Shown: one piece after another, positions 28,408 through 37,115 of the stretch
Position numbering within the stretch: the stretch's first letter is position 1
Layout of the letters: every line of letters begins with the position of its first letter
Source of the DNA: a virus
Length of the DNA stretch: 47,215 nt
Direction: 5' to 3' (one strand)
IMG/VR virus record: IMGVR_UViG_3300050821_016564
Location: 1-47,215 of that record
Translations under genes and position numbers: made by a program
The notes under the pieces: generated by a model
What the model saw: only the letters and a program-made list of their open reading frames with translations
What the model was told of the DNA's origin: nothing
Databases searched by the model: none

Positions 28408-28992
28408 GTGGACTCCGAAGGAATGCGGCTACTTGCCGCGCTTTGCAGTGACGGGCGCGGCCGAGCGGTCTCCCGGAAGACAGGGATCAGCCAAGCAACG
28501 CTGCGCGGTCTGCTTACCGGCTCGGTGCCCAAGGAGAGAGCGCGAGCGGCGCTCTGGGAGCACTGCGAGATTCCCCTTGCCGCGTGGGACGCGCCCCTGG
28601 CGCCAGGTGACGGCGTCGTGACCGCTCACTTTCGCGGGATGCCCCCTCCTGCGATGGCGGCCCCAAAAGAGGAAGCCGTCGCCGCTGACGACGAAGCCGA
28701 CCTCTCCGCGCTCGGGCAGATTCGAGAGACGCTGAGCGAGCTCCGCAAGGACCGCGACCGTGTGAGGCTCGACCCGAACGCCACCCCCCGCGACCGGGCC
28801 GCCATCGCCAACGCTCTTGCGTCGGCCACACGGCTCCTTGCCAAGGTCGACGGCGCGGGCTCTCTCACCATGTCGCAGATTCTTCGCTCGGAACATTGGG
28901 TCAAGCTTCGGGATGGCGTTCTCGGCGTGCTGTCCGCCCATCCGGCGGCGCTGTCCGACGTGAGCGACTTCCTCCGAAGCATGGCCGAATGA
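28408..28992 (+). CDS. terS: Terminase small subunit
   Basis: 194 aa from GTG 28408. N-terminal HTH: 'GRAVSRKTGISQATLRGLLTG', then 'ARAALWEHCEIPLAAW'. A linker rich in Pro/Ala/Asp precedes a helical oligomerisation region ('LGQIRETLSELRKDRDRV', 'RAAIANALASATRLLAKV') and a C-terminal segment likely to contact TerL. It recognises phage DNA to start packaging. Directly upstream of and overlapping the large subunit gene. Confidence 0.8.
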   Translation: MDSEGMRLLAALCSDGRGRAVSRKTGISQATLRGLLTGSVPKERARAALWEHCEIPLAAWDAPLAPGDGVVTAHFRGMPPPAMAAPKEEAVAADDEADLSALGQIRETLSELRKDRDRVRLDPNATPRDRAAIANALASATRLLAKVDGAGSLTMSQILRSEHWVKLRDGVLGVLSAHPAALSDVSDFLRSMAE

Positions 28993-30587
28993 AGCACCGC
29001 CTCACTCGCGCTCGCACCCTCTATGCGGACATGTACTCCGCGGCGACGCGCGTTCTCGCCGCGGTGCTCGCTGGGCAATACCCGCTGACGCAATACCAGA
29101 CGGACCCCGTTCGGTACGTGCGCGAGAGATTGCGCGTCAAGGTGATGATGCCTCACCAGGCGGCGATCCTTGTGGCGCTAGCGCGTGGGGTGGCCGGCCT
29201 GGCGCATCCGAGGGTTGCAGTGCGGAGTGGTCAAAAGAGCGGGAAAACAGCCGTGGCGGTATGGGCGGCCCTATGGTTCTACGAGTGCTTCCCCGGCGCC
29301 CAAGTGCTCATGAGCGCTGCGATCGAAGCGCAGACACGCAACGTCCTCTGGAAGGAGCTCGGCGACACCCTTCGGCGGGCGCGTCTCGGCGGCGGCCACA
29401 TTGACGGCGACCTGTCCCGCTCGCCCGCGACGGGGCTTCTCAGCTCGGACGGTTCGAGGTCGATCAAGGGCGTAAGCGGTCGAGATATCGAGGCGCTAGC
29501 CGGCGTGTCCGGGCGCCAGTTGATGATCATCGACGAAGCCTCTCACTTGCCCGAGAGCAAGGCCCAGGTCTTCGCCGGAAATCAAATGGGGGGCGGCGGG
29601 GCGCAGTTCATGATCTCGAACCCTACGGCGAACTCGGGCCCCTTCTACGACGCCTTCCACGTGATGTCCCAATGGTGGCAGACGTTCCACGTCGACTGCG
29701 AAGCTGTCGCCGACTGGCAAGTCGCCAATGACGTCCGGATTCCCTTCACCACCTCGCGCGAGAAGATCGAAGAGGCGCGCGCCATGTACGGCGAGGATTC
29801 GCCGTTTTGGTCGTGGCGAATCAAGGGGAACTTCCTCCGCAACGAGACGGGCCGGGCCATGCCCATGGTACGCATCGAAGCGGCGATCGCTCGGTGGGCG
29901 GAAGCGGAAGCGGATGGGGAGCTCACGATCGGGTGGGACATCGCCGGTGACGGGATCGACGCCGATGAAAACGCGTGGGCGATCCGACGGGGGCGCAAGT
30001 GCATTGCGGTCTATCGCCGGCGCGCTCTTTCGGAAGAGGCGGCGCTCGCCGAGACGTACGGACTTCTGCAGATGTATCGCCGGGATGGTGAGGTCCCTCG
30101 CGTCATGGTGGACGCGGAAGGCCCGATCGGCAGCGCGTACTACGGGCGCCTCCGGGGCGAGGCCGAGCATCGCCAGCAACACTCGCCGGGCTCGCTCTTC
30201 GAGGTCTACGGCATACGCGCCTCCTCGCGGTTCGTGCGCGACAAGACGAAGTTTGATCGCGTGCGCGATGAGCTGATTTGGACGCTCTCGCAATGGCTCA
30301 TTGATGGGGCGATCCCCAACGATTCGAAGCTTCAATCCGAGCTGTACGAACCCAAGTGGGAGCCGAACTCCAACAACAAGCTTGTTGCCACGCCGAAACA
30401 CCTAATCCGCGAGAAGCTCGGTCGCTCGCCGGACTCGCTCGATGCGCTCGCTCTTTCGGTCCGTGGCCCCACGATCATTCTCGAAGAAGCCAGCGCGCCA
30501 CCCCAGCAAACGGCGATCGACGTCTATCAAATGCCCGCCGAGCAAGCCTTCGACCCTTACGCGTCGATCGATTGGGCCAGGGGCTAG
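28989..30587 (+). CDS. terL: Terminase large subunit
   Basis: 532 aa from ATG 28989 (ATGA overlap). ATPase: Walker A 'SGQKSGKTAVA' near residue 78, Walker B 'QLMIIDEASHL' near 177. Nuclease (RNase H fold): 'TIGWDIAGDGIDADENAW' near 315, a second acidic site 'VMVDAEGPIG', and a late 'SPDSLDALALS'. Translocates DNA into proheads and cuts it. The stop shares the palindrome CTAG with the stop of the convergent membrane gene. Confidence 0.95.
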   Translation: MKHRLTRARTLYADMYSAATRVLAAVLAGQYPLTQYQTDPVRYVRERLRVKVMMPHQAAILVALARGVAGLAHPRVAVRSGQKSGKTAVAVWAALWFYECFPGAQVLMSAAIEAQTRNVLWKELGDTLRRARLGGGHIDGDLSRSPATGLLSSDGSRSIKGVSGRDIEALAGVSGRQLMIIDEASHLPESKAQVFAGNQMGGGGAQFMISNPTANSGPFYDAFHVMSQWWQTFHVDCEAVADWQVANDVRIPFTTSREKIEEARAMYGEDSPFWSWRIKGNFLRNETGRAMPMVRIEAAIARWAEAEADGELTIGWDIAGDGIDADENAWAIRRGRKCIAVYRRRALSEEAALAETYGLLQMYRRDGEVPRVMVDAEGPIGSAYYGRLRGEAEHRQQHSPGSLFEVYGIRASSRFVRDKTKFDRVRDELIWTLSQWLIDGAIPNDSKLQSELYEPKWEPNSNNKLVATPKHLIREKLGRSPDSLDALALSVRGPTIILEEASAPPQQTAIDVYQMPAEQAFDPYASIDWARG

Positions 30588-30748
30588 ATATGCACCGTGT
30601 GTCCGGCGAAGAGATACACGAGCCAGAAGAGGCCGCAGAAGAAGGCGAGCCGTCCGATTTCGGACACCTTGCCGTTTGCGCTCAACGCGTAAACAAGAGC
30701 GCCAAGCATGGCCACGACGAACGGTACGAGAGCTTCGGCGACATTCAT
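30584..30748 (-). CDS. 54-aa two-span membrane protein
   Basis: ATG 30748. Two hydrophobic helices: 'ALVPFVVAMLGALVYAL' and 'RLAFFCGLFWLVYLFAG', joined by a short polar loop. As I recall, similar small proteins sit next to terminase or portal genes of many temperate phages. Last gene of a three-gene minus-strand unit. Holin-like or unknown membrane function. Confidence 0.7.
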   Translation of the reverse strand: MNVAEALVPFVVAMLGALVYALSANGKVSEIGRLAFFCGLFWLVYLFAGHTVHI

Positions 30749-30758
30749 GCGGGGCAGC

Positions 30759-30923
30759 CTACCGCAGACGGAAAGGTGGATACTCCTTCTCGTAGATGCG
30801 GGCCATGCGCTTTTCGAAACGAAACAAGAACGCGGGGTCAAGGCGAGCGCCGCGCTGGTCTGGGAATGCGAGAAGGCGTCGTAACTCTTTCGCGAGAGTC
30901 CTCGCTAGTTGCCGCTCGATCAC
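30759..30923 (-). CDS. 54-aa basic helical protein
   Basis: GTG 30923 overlaps the upstream stop (GTGA). Strongly basic helix ('LAKELRRLLAF') and an aromatic/basic end ('FRFEKRMARIYEKEYP'). Clear coupling and composition support a real gene. Function unknown. Confidence 0.65.
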   Translation of the reverse strand: MIERQLARTLAKELRRLLAFPDQRGARLDPAFLFRFEKRMARIYEKEYPPFRLR

Positions 30924-31099
30924 TGCTCGACCTCGTCCGGAAGTTTGATGCCCAGTTTGCGCGCGGCTTCGACAACCGCCTCACGGCTATTGGCTCCGCC
31001 GTCGCCCTTGAGCACCGCGGCGACTGTCCTCGAATCGCGATGCGCCTCGGCTGCGATTCGTAAAATCTCCGCATTCTTGAGGCGAGGGCGCTGCAACAT
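30920..31099 (-). CDS. Small HTH regulator
   Basis: 59 aa from ATG 31099; GTG 31117 is the alternative. 'AEILRIAAEAHRDSRTVAAVLKG' is a helix-turn-helix of the LacI-like/short-regulator type, followed by 'AVVEAARKLGI'. It heads the minus unit between terminase and portal and may control its own operon. Confidence 0.65.
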   Translation of the reverse strand: MLQRPRLKNAEILRIAAEAHRDSRTVAAVLKGDGGANSREAVVEAARKLGIKLPDEVEQ

Positions 31100-31178
31100 T
31101 GAGCAAGTCTGCCGCACGCTTGGGAAAAGGTCTAGGCGCGCTCGCGAGTAAGAGGAGTTCTCTCGTATTGCGTAGCGT

Positions 31179-32510
31179 GTGGCGTTCTCGGACCTCGTCG
31201 CGGCTTTGCTTGGCGTCTCCGCCTATGCGCCGCGTAAAGGCTATGGCCCAGAGATAGACGATCGGTCCGTAGAGCGGATACGCGAGACACTCGGCGGCAA
31301 CCTCGCACTACAGCCGACAACGCAAATCCGCTGGTACCTGGCGGAGCTCGAGTCCGCGCAGTTCCAGGCCGACGCGGGGGACATGATGCCCGCCGCTCAG
31401 CTCTGGCGAGCCATGCGCCGCGACGGCGTGATTACCGGGTTGATGGGGACGCTCACGTCAGGGCTCGTCCGCCTTCCGAAGAAGTTCTACGGCTCGGCCG
31501 AGACCGTATCGGCGCTGAAAGCGCGCAACGGCTCGAGGTCGGTATTCGACGACATGTGCCCGCCGAGCGAGCTCGCACTCTTGGCGGCCGACGGCAAGGC
31601 CCTCGGTGTCGCCGTCGCCGAACTCGTGCCCGTCGCTGGGCGTGACTTCCCCGTGCTCGTGCGCCTCGAGCCCGAGTTCTTGCGATATCGGTGGATCGAA
31701 AATCGTTGGTACTACAACAGTGTCGCGGGGCTCTTGCCGATCGAGCCGGGCGACGGTCGGTGGGTATTGCACACCCCGGGCGGGCGCATTGCTCCTTGGC
31801 TCGCTGGGCTTTGGCCAGCTCTCGGTCGGAGCTTCATCAACAAGGAACACGCGCTCCTTCATCGCTCGAACTACTCAGCGAAGCTCGCGAACCCCGCCCG
31901 CGTTGCCTACGCGCCGCAAGGGGCCGACGAGAAGGAGCGCGATCGCTTTTTCAAGCGCCTCATGGCTTGGGGCATCAATACCGTCTTCGCGCTCCCTCCG
32001 GGATGGGAGGTCAAGCTTCTCGAGTCGAAGGGCGAAGGCACGAAGATCTTCCAAGAGGAGATCGACACCTGCGACCGCGAGATCGCCATCTCGATCGCCG
32101 GTCAGGTGGTCACCGTGGATGGGGGCGCCGGCTTCCAGAACTCGGACATCCACCGCACGATCCGATCGGACATCGTCAAGGACGTGGCCGACCAACTTGC
32201 CTACACGGTAAATACTCAAGTTGTCCCGCCCTATGTGGGCAAGCGGTGGGGCTCGTCGGCCATCGCCGAGGCCGCGTGCCTCGAATGGGATATTTCGCGT
32301 CCCAAAGACCTCAAGGCCGAGGCGGAGTCACTCGGTAGCGCGGCGGAAGCCATCGACAGCCTGCGAGATGTTCTCGCGAAGTACGGGAGGGAGCTCGACG
32401 TCGACGAGCTCACTACGCGGTTTGCGATCCCAATCAAGAATGACATCGACGGCGACGGTGTGCCCGATGCGTCCGGCGAGGCCTCACCGGAGGGCGCGGT
32501 GCTCCAATGA
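31179..32510 (+). CDS. Portal protein, Mu gp29-like (DUF935)
   Basis: 443 aa from GTG 31179. 'QLWRAMRRDGVITGLMGTLTSGLVRLP', 'ALGVAVAELVPV', 'RLEPEFLRYRW', 'WVLHTPGG' and a C-terminal helical region with 'DLKAEAESLG' follow the DUF935 order. It forms the dodecameric DNA channel at one capsid vertex. Unlike Mu, no gp30 (F-like minor head) gene follows; the protease comes next with a 4-bp overlap. Confidence 0.9.
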   Translation: MAFSDLVAALLGVSAYAPRKGYGPEIDDRSVERIRETLGGNLALQPTTQIRWYLAELESAQFQADAGDMMPAAQLWRAMRRDGVITGLMGTLTSGLVRLPKKFYGSAETVSALKARNGSRSVFDDMCPPSELALLAADGKALGVAVAELVPVAGRDFPVLVRLEPEFLRYRWIENRWYYNSVAGLLPIEPGDGRWVLHTPGGRIAPWLAGLWPALGRSFINKEHALLHRSNYSAKLANPARVAYAPQGADEKERDRFFKRLMAWGINTVFALPPGWEVKLLESKGEGTKIFQEEIDTCDREIAISIAGQVVTVDGGAGFQNSDIHRTIRSDIVKDVADQLAYTVNTQVVPPYVGKRWGSSAIAEAACLEWDISRPKDLKAEAESLGSAAEAIDSLRDVLAKYGRELDVDELTTRFAIPIKNDIDGDGVPDASGEASPEGAVLQ

Positions 32511-33778
32511 CGCTCGTTCGCGTTCATTCGACGGCGCTGCTCGCTGGCAATGATGGCGTCGAGCGCGCGCCGTCCGGCGAACCGATTGCCTTTCGAATCT
32601 GGAAGGCAGGCGCCAATCCGACCGACAAGGGCGTCCACATTCTCACAGAGAACGCGGCGCAGCGTCTCTTGGCCGAACAGGCCATTCGGGGAAACCTCTA
32701 CTCGATCGATATCGATCATCTTTCGCTGAACGAAAAGGCGCCGCCCGAAAGCCACAAGGCGGCGGGGTTCTTTTCGATTGAGGGCCGACCCTCGGCCGAA
32801 GGCACGGAGATTTGGGCCACGACGGTCCAATGGGTCGACTGGGTACGCGCGGGGCTGCAAAAGAGCCCGCCAGAGTGGCGTTACCACTCGCCCGCCTACG
32901 ACACGAAAAAGAGCACCGGCGAAATCATGTCGCTGCTCAATATCGCTCTCACCAATAACCCGGCCACGTGGTCCGTCACGCAATTAGCCATTCGGGAGAA
33001 AGCAATCATGAATTACTCGGCAATCGCCGCGGCGCTCTTTGGCGACGACGACGACGCAAAGAAAGAGGCTCGCTCCGCGATCGCCAAGATGAGCGAGTCC
33101 GAAACGAAGGCGTGGAAGGCAGTTCAAAAGGCGGCCTTCGACATGGGCGACGACAAGAAGGACGAGCCCAAGAAGGAAGAGGCGAAGGCGTCTGAGGGCG
33201 ACGACAAGAAGGACGAGCCCAAGAAAGAGGAGACCACCAAAGCGGCCGAGGACGCGCCTGACGAAGAGGCGGCGAAGGCCGCTATCGCGGCGACACGCGA
33301 GCTCGCTCAGACGGTGGCAGCCCAAGGCAAGGAAATCGAGACCTTCAAGAAGGAGCGAGAGGCCAGCGAGCGCGCCTCCGTCCTTGCGACGCGCAGCGAC
33401 CTCCCCAAGGAGCTCGTCGCGACCCTTTCGAAGATGCCACTCGCGATGATGCGCGAGACCATCGCGAGCATACCCGCGGCCGTCGTGGATCCGGCCGCAG
33501 CCGACAAGGTCACCGCAACGCGTGGCGCTCATGGTGACGCGAGCGCGTACGGCTCGCAGCGCACGGCCCGCTTGCCCCCCAAAGAGCACGAGGAGCTTCG
33601 CGAGCGGATGACTGGCGAAGGGCGAGCTCGAACGATCGGGTGGGACCCCGAACACAAGAGCGACCTCGTGTTCCCTCAGATCGACAAGTTCGAGGCGCGT
33701 CGGATTCTCGCCGCGCGCGCCGCGACTGGACGTGACGGCCCGGCCGTGAACCCGGCGACGAAAGGTGGTGCTCGATGA
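32507..33778 (+). CDS. Prohead protease/scaffold, Mu gpI-like
   Basis: 423 aa. The N-terminal ~165 residues are the protease part: 'FRIWKAGANPTDKGVHILTENAAQ', 'YSIDIDHLSLNEKAPPESHKAAGFF', 'WVDWVRAGLQKSPPEWRYHSPAY' and 'LLNIALTNNPATW', the order of Mu gpI-type peptidases. Asp/His in 'DIDHLS' and the Ser in 'HSPAY' are catalytic candidates. The rest is a charged helical scaffold with a twice-repeated 'GDDKKDEPKKEE' block. Self-removal during capsid maturation is expected. Confidence 0.85.
   Translation: MTLVRVHSTALLAGNDGVERAPSGEPIAFRIWKAGANPTDKGVHILTENAAQRLLAEQAIRGNLYSIDIDHLSLNEKAPPESHKAAGFFSIEGRPSAEGTEIWATTVQWVDWVRAGLQKSPPEWRYHSPAYDTKKSTGEIMSLLNIALTNNPATWSVTQLAIREKAIMNYSAIAAALFGDDDDAKKEARSAIAKMSESETKAWKAVQKAAFDMGDDKKDEPKKEEAKASEGDDKKDEPKKEETTKAAEDAPDEEAAKAAIAATRELAQTVAAQGKEIETFKKEREASERASVLATRSDLPKELVATLSKMPLAMMRETIASIPAAVVDPAAADKVTATRGAHGDASAYGSQRTARLPPKEHEELRERMTGEGRARTIGWDPEHKSDLVFPQIDKFEARRILAARAATGRDGPAVNPATKGGAR
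33008..33778 (+). CDS. Nested scaffold protein (Mu gpZ-like internal start)
   Basis: ATG 33008 lies in the protease frame with GGGAGAAAG 7-8 bases upstream and opens a 256-aa product, exactly where the protease domain ends. Mu makes scaffold gpZ from an internal start of gene I in the same way. Charged, low-complexity, coiled-coil-prone sequence supports a scaffold. Internal initiation is inferred. Confidence 0.6.
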   Translation: MNYSAIAAALFGDDDDAKKEARSAIAKMSESETKAWKAVQKAAFDMGDDKKDEPKKEEAKASEGDDKKDEPKKEETTKAAEDAPDEEAAKAAIAATRELAQTVAAQGKEIETFKKEREASERASVLATRSDLPKELVATLSKMPLAMMRETIASIPAAVVDPAAADKVTATRGAHGDASAYGSQRTARLPPKEHEELRERMTGEGRARTIGWDPEHKSDLVFPQIDKFEARRILAARAATGRDGPAVNPATKGGAR

Positions 33779-34212
33779 CTGCTCTCGCAGCGGAATTGAT
33801 GGTGACGTTCGAAAAGTGGACGCGTCACCAATTGCCCTTGTCGGCCGCGAAGAAGGCATACAAGGGAGGCCTCGCGATGGGGCGCCCGAGCACGGCCTCC
33901 GTCGTTCCGGCGACCACCGGCGCGGGCGCCGCGGGCGCCAATGACATCGTTCTGGGCATCTTCGCCGAGACGATCGACAACACCGCAAACACCGCGACGA
34001 CGGCTCTCGTCAACGTCGACTTTTTGAACGAGCGCACGATCCTATGGCGCGCGAACGACGGATCCATCACGTCCGCCAACCTCTTTAGCAAGTGCTACGC
34101 GGTCGACGATCAGACGGTATCCGCAACGAGCACCAATCGCGCGGAAGCAGGGACCATTCTCGCGGTCGACACCATTCTCGGCGTCGGCTTTGCCACCATC
34201 GGCTTGCCGTAA
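33775..34212 (+). CDS. Head decoration/stabilisation protein candidate
   Basis: 145 aa, ATGA overlap. 'AKKAYKGGLAMGRPST', 'DIVLGIFAETIDNT', 'VNVDFLNERTILWRAN' and 'VGFATIGLP' resemble DUF2190-like capsid stabilisers that sit between scaffold and capsid genes. Beta-rich, no Cys clusters. Confidence 0.7.
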   Translation: MTALAAELMVTFEKWTRHQLPLSAAKKAYKGGLAMGRPSTASVVPATTGAGAAGANDIVLGIFAETIDNTANTATTALVNVDFLNERTILWRANDGSITSANLFSKCYAVDDQTVSATSTNRAEAGTILAVDTILGVGFATIGLP

Positions 34213-34214
34213 TC

Positions 34215-34228
34215 GCGGGCGGCCCCGC
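34215..34228 (+). other. Small hairpin upstream of capsid gene
   Basis: GCGGG-CGGC-CCCGC lies in the 37-bp gap before the capsid gene, followed by AAAGGAAAAA as ribosome site. It may protect or separate the highly expressed capsid message. No T-run. Confidence 0.3.
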
Positions 34229-34249
34229 ACAAGAAAGGAAAAAGCAGTC

Positions 34250-35347
34250 ATGCCCGCATTGACCCCGACGTTCCTCTTCGATTTCGAATCGGAGATGCAA
34301 CGCATTACGGAAAACGAGTTCGCGCGGATGAGCGCGTCCGAAAATCTTTGGTGGCGCGAAGTCGCGCGCGTTCGTCCCACTGGCAAGAAACGCGAAATCC
34401 TCGCCTGGCTGCTCTCCACCGCGCAGATCCGCGACCAAGGCTTGGGTGGCAATATCAACTTCGACGATATGGCTGCGACGTTCCAGGAATACGACGTCCG
34501 CAACGCGGGCGAGGCCCTGAAGCTCGTTCGAGACCAGGTCGAGGACAACGACGGCAACGGCTTCGATTTCGCCGCCGAGTGGTCCTCGCAAATGGGCTCG
34601 CAAATGGCCTATTGGCCGCAGAAGAAGATCGCGAGCCTCATCATCAACGGTGCGCTGTCGACGTCGCTCGCCTACGACGGCGTGCAGTTCTTCGCCGACA
34701 ACCTCGTGAATAGCGGCAATGGCCATCCGGTCAATCAATTCCGGACGGCGGCGGGGAAGTACTACAACTGGTTTCACGGCGCGGCGAACGGCATCTATCC
34801 GGGCGCTCTGCCGATCGACGAGTCGGTCACCGTAGACATCGCACTCAAGAACTTGCAGATTGCGATGGCGTACATCGCGGCGATCAAGATGCCGAATGGC
34901 GTCGACCCGCGGTTCTTGAAGCCGCGCCGCATCCTGCATGCGCCCCGCCTTACGGCTCGCGCACAGCAGCTCACCAATGCGCGTTACATCGCGCAAGCGG
35001 CGGGCGCAAGCGGCGGCGGCGGAGCCGATATCGAGGCAATCATCACGAATTGGGGTTTCACCCAACCTCTCGAGGCGCAAGAGTTCGCGGGCGTCACGCT
35101 CGGCGACGGCGCCTCGAGCGATCTGACCTGGTATCTCATCTGCGAGCAAATCAGCTCGACGCAGCTCGGCGGATTGGTCTACGTCGACCGCGAGCCCTTC
35201 CGGATCACCTACTACACGGGCCAGGGGGGCGGGACCGGCGTCGATGCGGTGCTCGATCGCGCTCGCGAGCTCGAGTGGCACACGCAAGGAAGAAACGTGG
35301 CGGGCTACGGCCACCCGTACGTCCTTTTCCGCTTCGATCCCACCTGA
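34250..35347 (+). CDS. Major capsid protein, Mu gpT-like
   Basis: 365 aa from ATG 34250. 'FLFDFESEMQRITENEFARM', 'REILAWLLSTAQIRDQG', 'FDFAAEWSSQMGSQMAYWPQKKIASLI', 'DGVQFFADN' and 'RFLKPRRILHAPRLTARAQQLT' follow the gpT order (HK97 fold). The C-terminus has 'LVYVDREPFRITYYTGQGG'. Forms the shell. Confidence 0.88.
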   Translation: MPALTPTFLFDFESEMQRITENEFARMSASENLWWREVARVRPTGKKREILAWLLSTAQIRDQGLGGNINFDDMAATFQEYDVRNAGEALKLVRDQVEDNDGNGFDFAAEWSSQMGSQMAYWPQKKIASLIINGALSTSLAYDGVQFFADNLVNSGNGHPVNQFRTAAGKYYNWFHGAANGIYPGALPIDESVTVDIALKNLQIAMAYIAAIKMPNGVDPRFLKPRRILHAPRLTARAQQLTNARYIAQAAGASGGGGADIEAIITNWGFTQPLEAQEFAGVTLGDGASSDLTWYLICEQISSTQLGGLVYVDREPFRITYYTGQGGGTGVDAVLDRARELEWHTQGRNVAGYGHPYVLFRFDPT

Positions 35348-35362
35348 GGAAGTCGCCGCGCG

Positions 35363-36139
35363 ATGTTCCCCTATCTCGATGTCCCCGGTTTCAAGCTGCG
35401 CAGCGAGTTCACGCTGCCAGAGGACATCGATTTGCTCGAATCCCGATATCCGGGGTTCATCGCGCAGCAGATTTCGGACTTCTCGAGCTACATCAACGCG
35501 CGCTGCCGAAAGCGGTACGGAAACGCTGGAAATCTCGGCAATAGCCTCCCTTTCGGCCAGCAGCCTCCCGCATTGCTCTCTTCGGGCACGAATCCCCCGG
35601 GCGTCGCTCTTATTGGGCGCCCGGTGCTCGGGAGCATGCTTATGCGACTGCAAATCCCGATTGGTGGCCCTGTCGGAGTGGCGCAGTTCCAGTGGTCTTC
35701 TGACGCGGGAAAGACCTTCTCCTCGAGCATTCCTACTGCGTACGTCGTCCCATTGGGAGCAACGGGCCTGAGCGCCACGTTTTCCGACGGAACGTACGGA
35801 ACGGACAACATCTACGGCGCTTCGGAGCCGGTTCCGTCGATTGTGCTGCGCTGGCTCATCTCAGGCGTTGCATACGCCGTTTGGAATCGCCGCGGACGCA
35901 ATCCGCAAGATCCCTTCGTGCAAGACCTCAAGGATCGCTATGCGGAGACGCTTGCCGATCTGAAGGAGGCGGCAGACTCGAAAGACGGCCTCTTCGACTT
36001 GCCGGTAAGCGAAGACCTCGACAGCGCCATCACGACGGCGGGGCCGCAGGTCTACACCGAGACCAGTCCCTACGCGTGGGCCGATCAAGAGCTCCGCACG
36101 GGGGTCCACGAAGACTCCCAAGGACGGGGGACTACGTGA
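35363..36139 (+). CDS. Head-tail connector, Mu gp36-like (DUF1320) with insertion
   Basis: 258 aa. N-terminal 'LESRYPGFIAQQISDFSSYINARCRKRYG' and C-terminal 'WNRRGRNPQDPFVQDLKDRYAETLADLK' are the helices of gp36-like adaptors. Between them (about residues 60-165) is an inserted beta-rich domain with 'FQWSSDAGKTFSS', absent from the Mu protein, which may decorate the neck. Located between capsid and completion genes. Confidence 0.8.
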   Translation: MFPYLDVPGFKLRSEFTLPEDIDLLESRYPGFIAQQISDFSSYINARCRKRYGNAGNLGNSLPFGQQPPALLSSGTNPPGVALIGRPVLGSMLMRLQIPIGGPVGVAQFQWSSDAGKTFSSSIPTAYVVPLGATGLSATFSDGTYGTDNIYGASEPVPSIVLRWLISGVAYAVWNRRGRNPQDPFVQDLKDRYAETLADLKEAADSKDGLFDLPVSEDLDSAITTAGPQVYTETSPYAWADQELRTGVHEDSQGRGTT

Positions 36140-36510
36140 GCTTCGAAGACATGACCGCATGCCTTCGCGAGCTCGCGGAGCTTCCTCGGCAATCGGCCCT
36201 GCTCGCGGCGCCGCTCGTTGAAGAGGCGCTCAAGAGGACCGCGGCCGCGGGCACGGATCCGCTGGGCAATCCGTGGATACCGAAGAAAGACGGGACGCCT
36301 CCCCTCACGAACGCTGCGGACGCAATCTCGGCCGCGGCGGTCGGGACCACGGTGCGCGCCACGCTCACCGGACCGACCGTCTTTCACCATTTCGGGGGCG
36401 GTCGAAACCCGCGGCGCCCCGTCCTGCCCGATCCCGGCACCATCCCGCCGGATGTTGCGGCAGCTCTCCACGCCGCCGCGTCGAAGGCCTTCGAAAAGGC
36501 GGTGGCCTAG
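36136..36510 (+). CDS. Virion morphogenesis/tail completion protein (Mu gpG / HK97 gp10-like)
   Basis: 124 aa, GTGA overlap. Helical N-terminus with 'VEEALKRTAAAGTDPLGNPWIPKKDG', then 'VRATLTGPTVFHHFGGGRNPRRPVLPD', typical of phage virion morphogenesis proteins (HHFGG..NPRRP). Joins the head to the tail. Confidence 0.8.
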   Translation: MSFEDMTACLRELAELPRQSALLAAPLVEEALKRTAAAGTDPLGNPWIPKKDGTPPLTNAADAISAAAVGTTVRATLTGPTVFHHFGGGRNPRRPVLPDPGTIPPDVAAALHAAASKAFEKAVA

Positions 36511-37107
36511 ATGCCTCGCGTTCGCTCTGGCCTCGGCGGCCTCGCGCGCGGAGTGCGCGCGTACTTCCTCGCAAACGATGTGACGGCGGAAGTCCGCCTC
36601 GGGTGGCATCCGCGCAACCGCCAAGACAACGCGGGGCCCGGGGGCGCCAATCGCGTGGTGCTCATTCCCGGCCTCGTCGATCCGACGTCGGGAGCTCCCA
36701 AGGTCTTGAAGGGCGGTCGTCTCGACCACGACGCCCCGATGAATTTTCACCTCGATGCGCAGATTCGCATGATGCCGCGCGCGTGGTGGCACGAGCTCGT
36801 GACCTGCTGCGTCTGGGCTGCGAACCCCGATCGTCCGACGGACGAAGAGGCCCAGATCGAATCCGTCGAGACGCTTCTCGAGCTCACGATTCAGGCGCTC
36901 ACCGAGGCCGTTGATCCGGTCACCGGGTATGCGGCCGGCTTCGCGAACCTCGACGAGCTCGGCGACGTGTCGTGGACGCTGCCCCCCGGGGAAAACGCCT
37001 TCGGACGCGAGCTCTCGTTCGTCTTCGAATTTCTCGTGCCGCTTTACGACGCGGCCGTCGGCCTCGCCTACCCGCAACCCGCAATCGGCCGCAACCCCGC
37101 GGCGTGA
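36511..37107 (+). CDS. Tail terminator, Mu gp37-like
   Basis: 198 aa, starts right after the previous stop. 'AQIRMMPRAWWHELVTCCVWA', 'VETLLELTIQALTEAV' and 'LSFVFEFLVPLYD' fit the tail-terminator fold at this genome position (before the sheath). Assignment by position and general pattern. Confidence 0.65.
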   Translation: MPRVRSGLGGLARGVRAYFLANDVTAEVRLGWHPRNRQDNAGPGGANRVVLIPGLVDPTSGAPKVLKGGRLDHDAPMNFHLDAQIRMMPRAWWHELVTCCVWAANPDRPTDEEAQIESVETLLELTIQALTEAVDPVTGYAAGFANLDELGDVSWTLPPGENAFGRELSFVFEFLVPLYDAAVGLAYPQPAIGRNPAA

Positions 37108-37115
37108 GGTTTTGA

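Noticed and set aside
34085-35653. 522-codon minus frame opposite the capsid gene
   Set aside because: Antisense of a clear gpT-like gene in GC-rich DNA; low-complexity Arg/Asp sequence without motifs.
28408-37107. Transposable Mu-like lifestyle
   Set aside because: No MuA/MuB-like transposase genes; a tyrosine integrase and tRNA attP are present.
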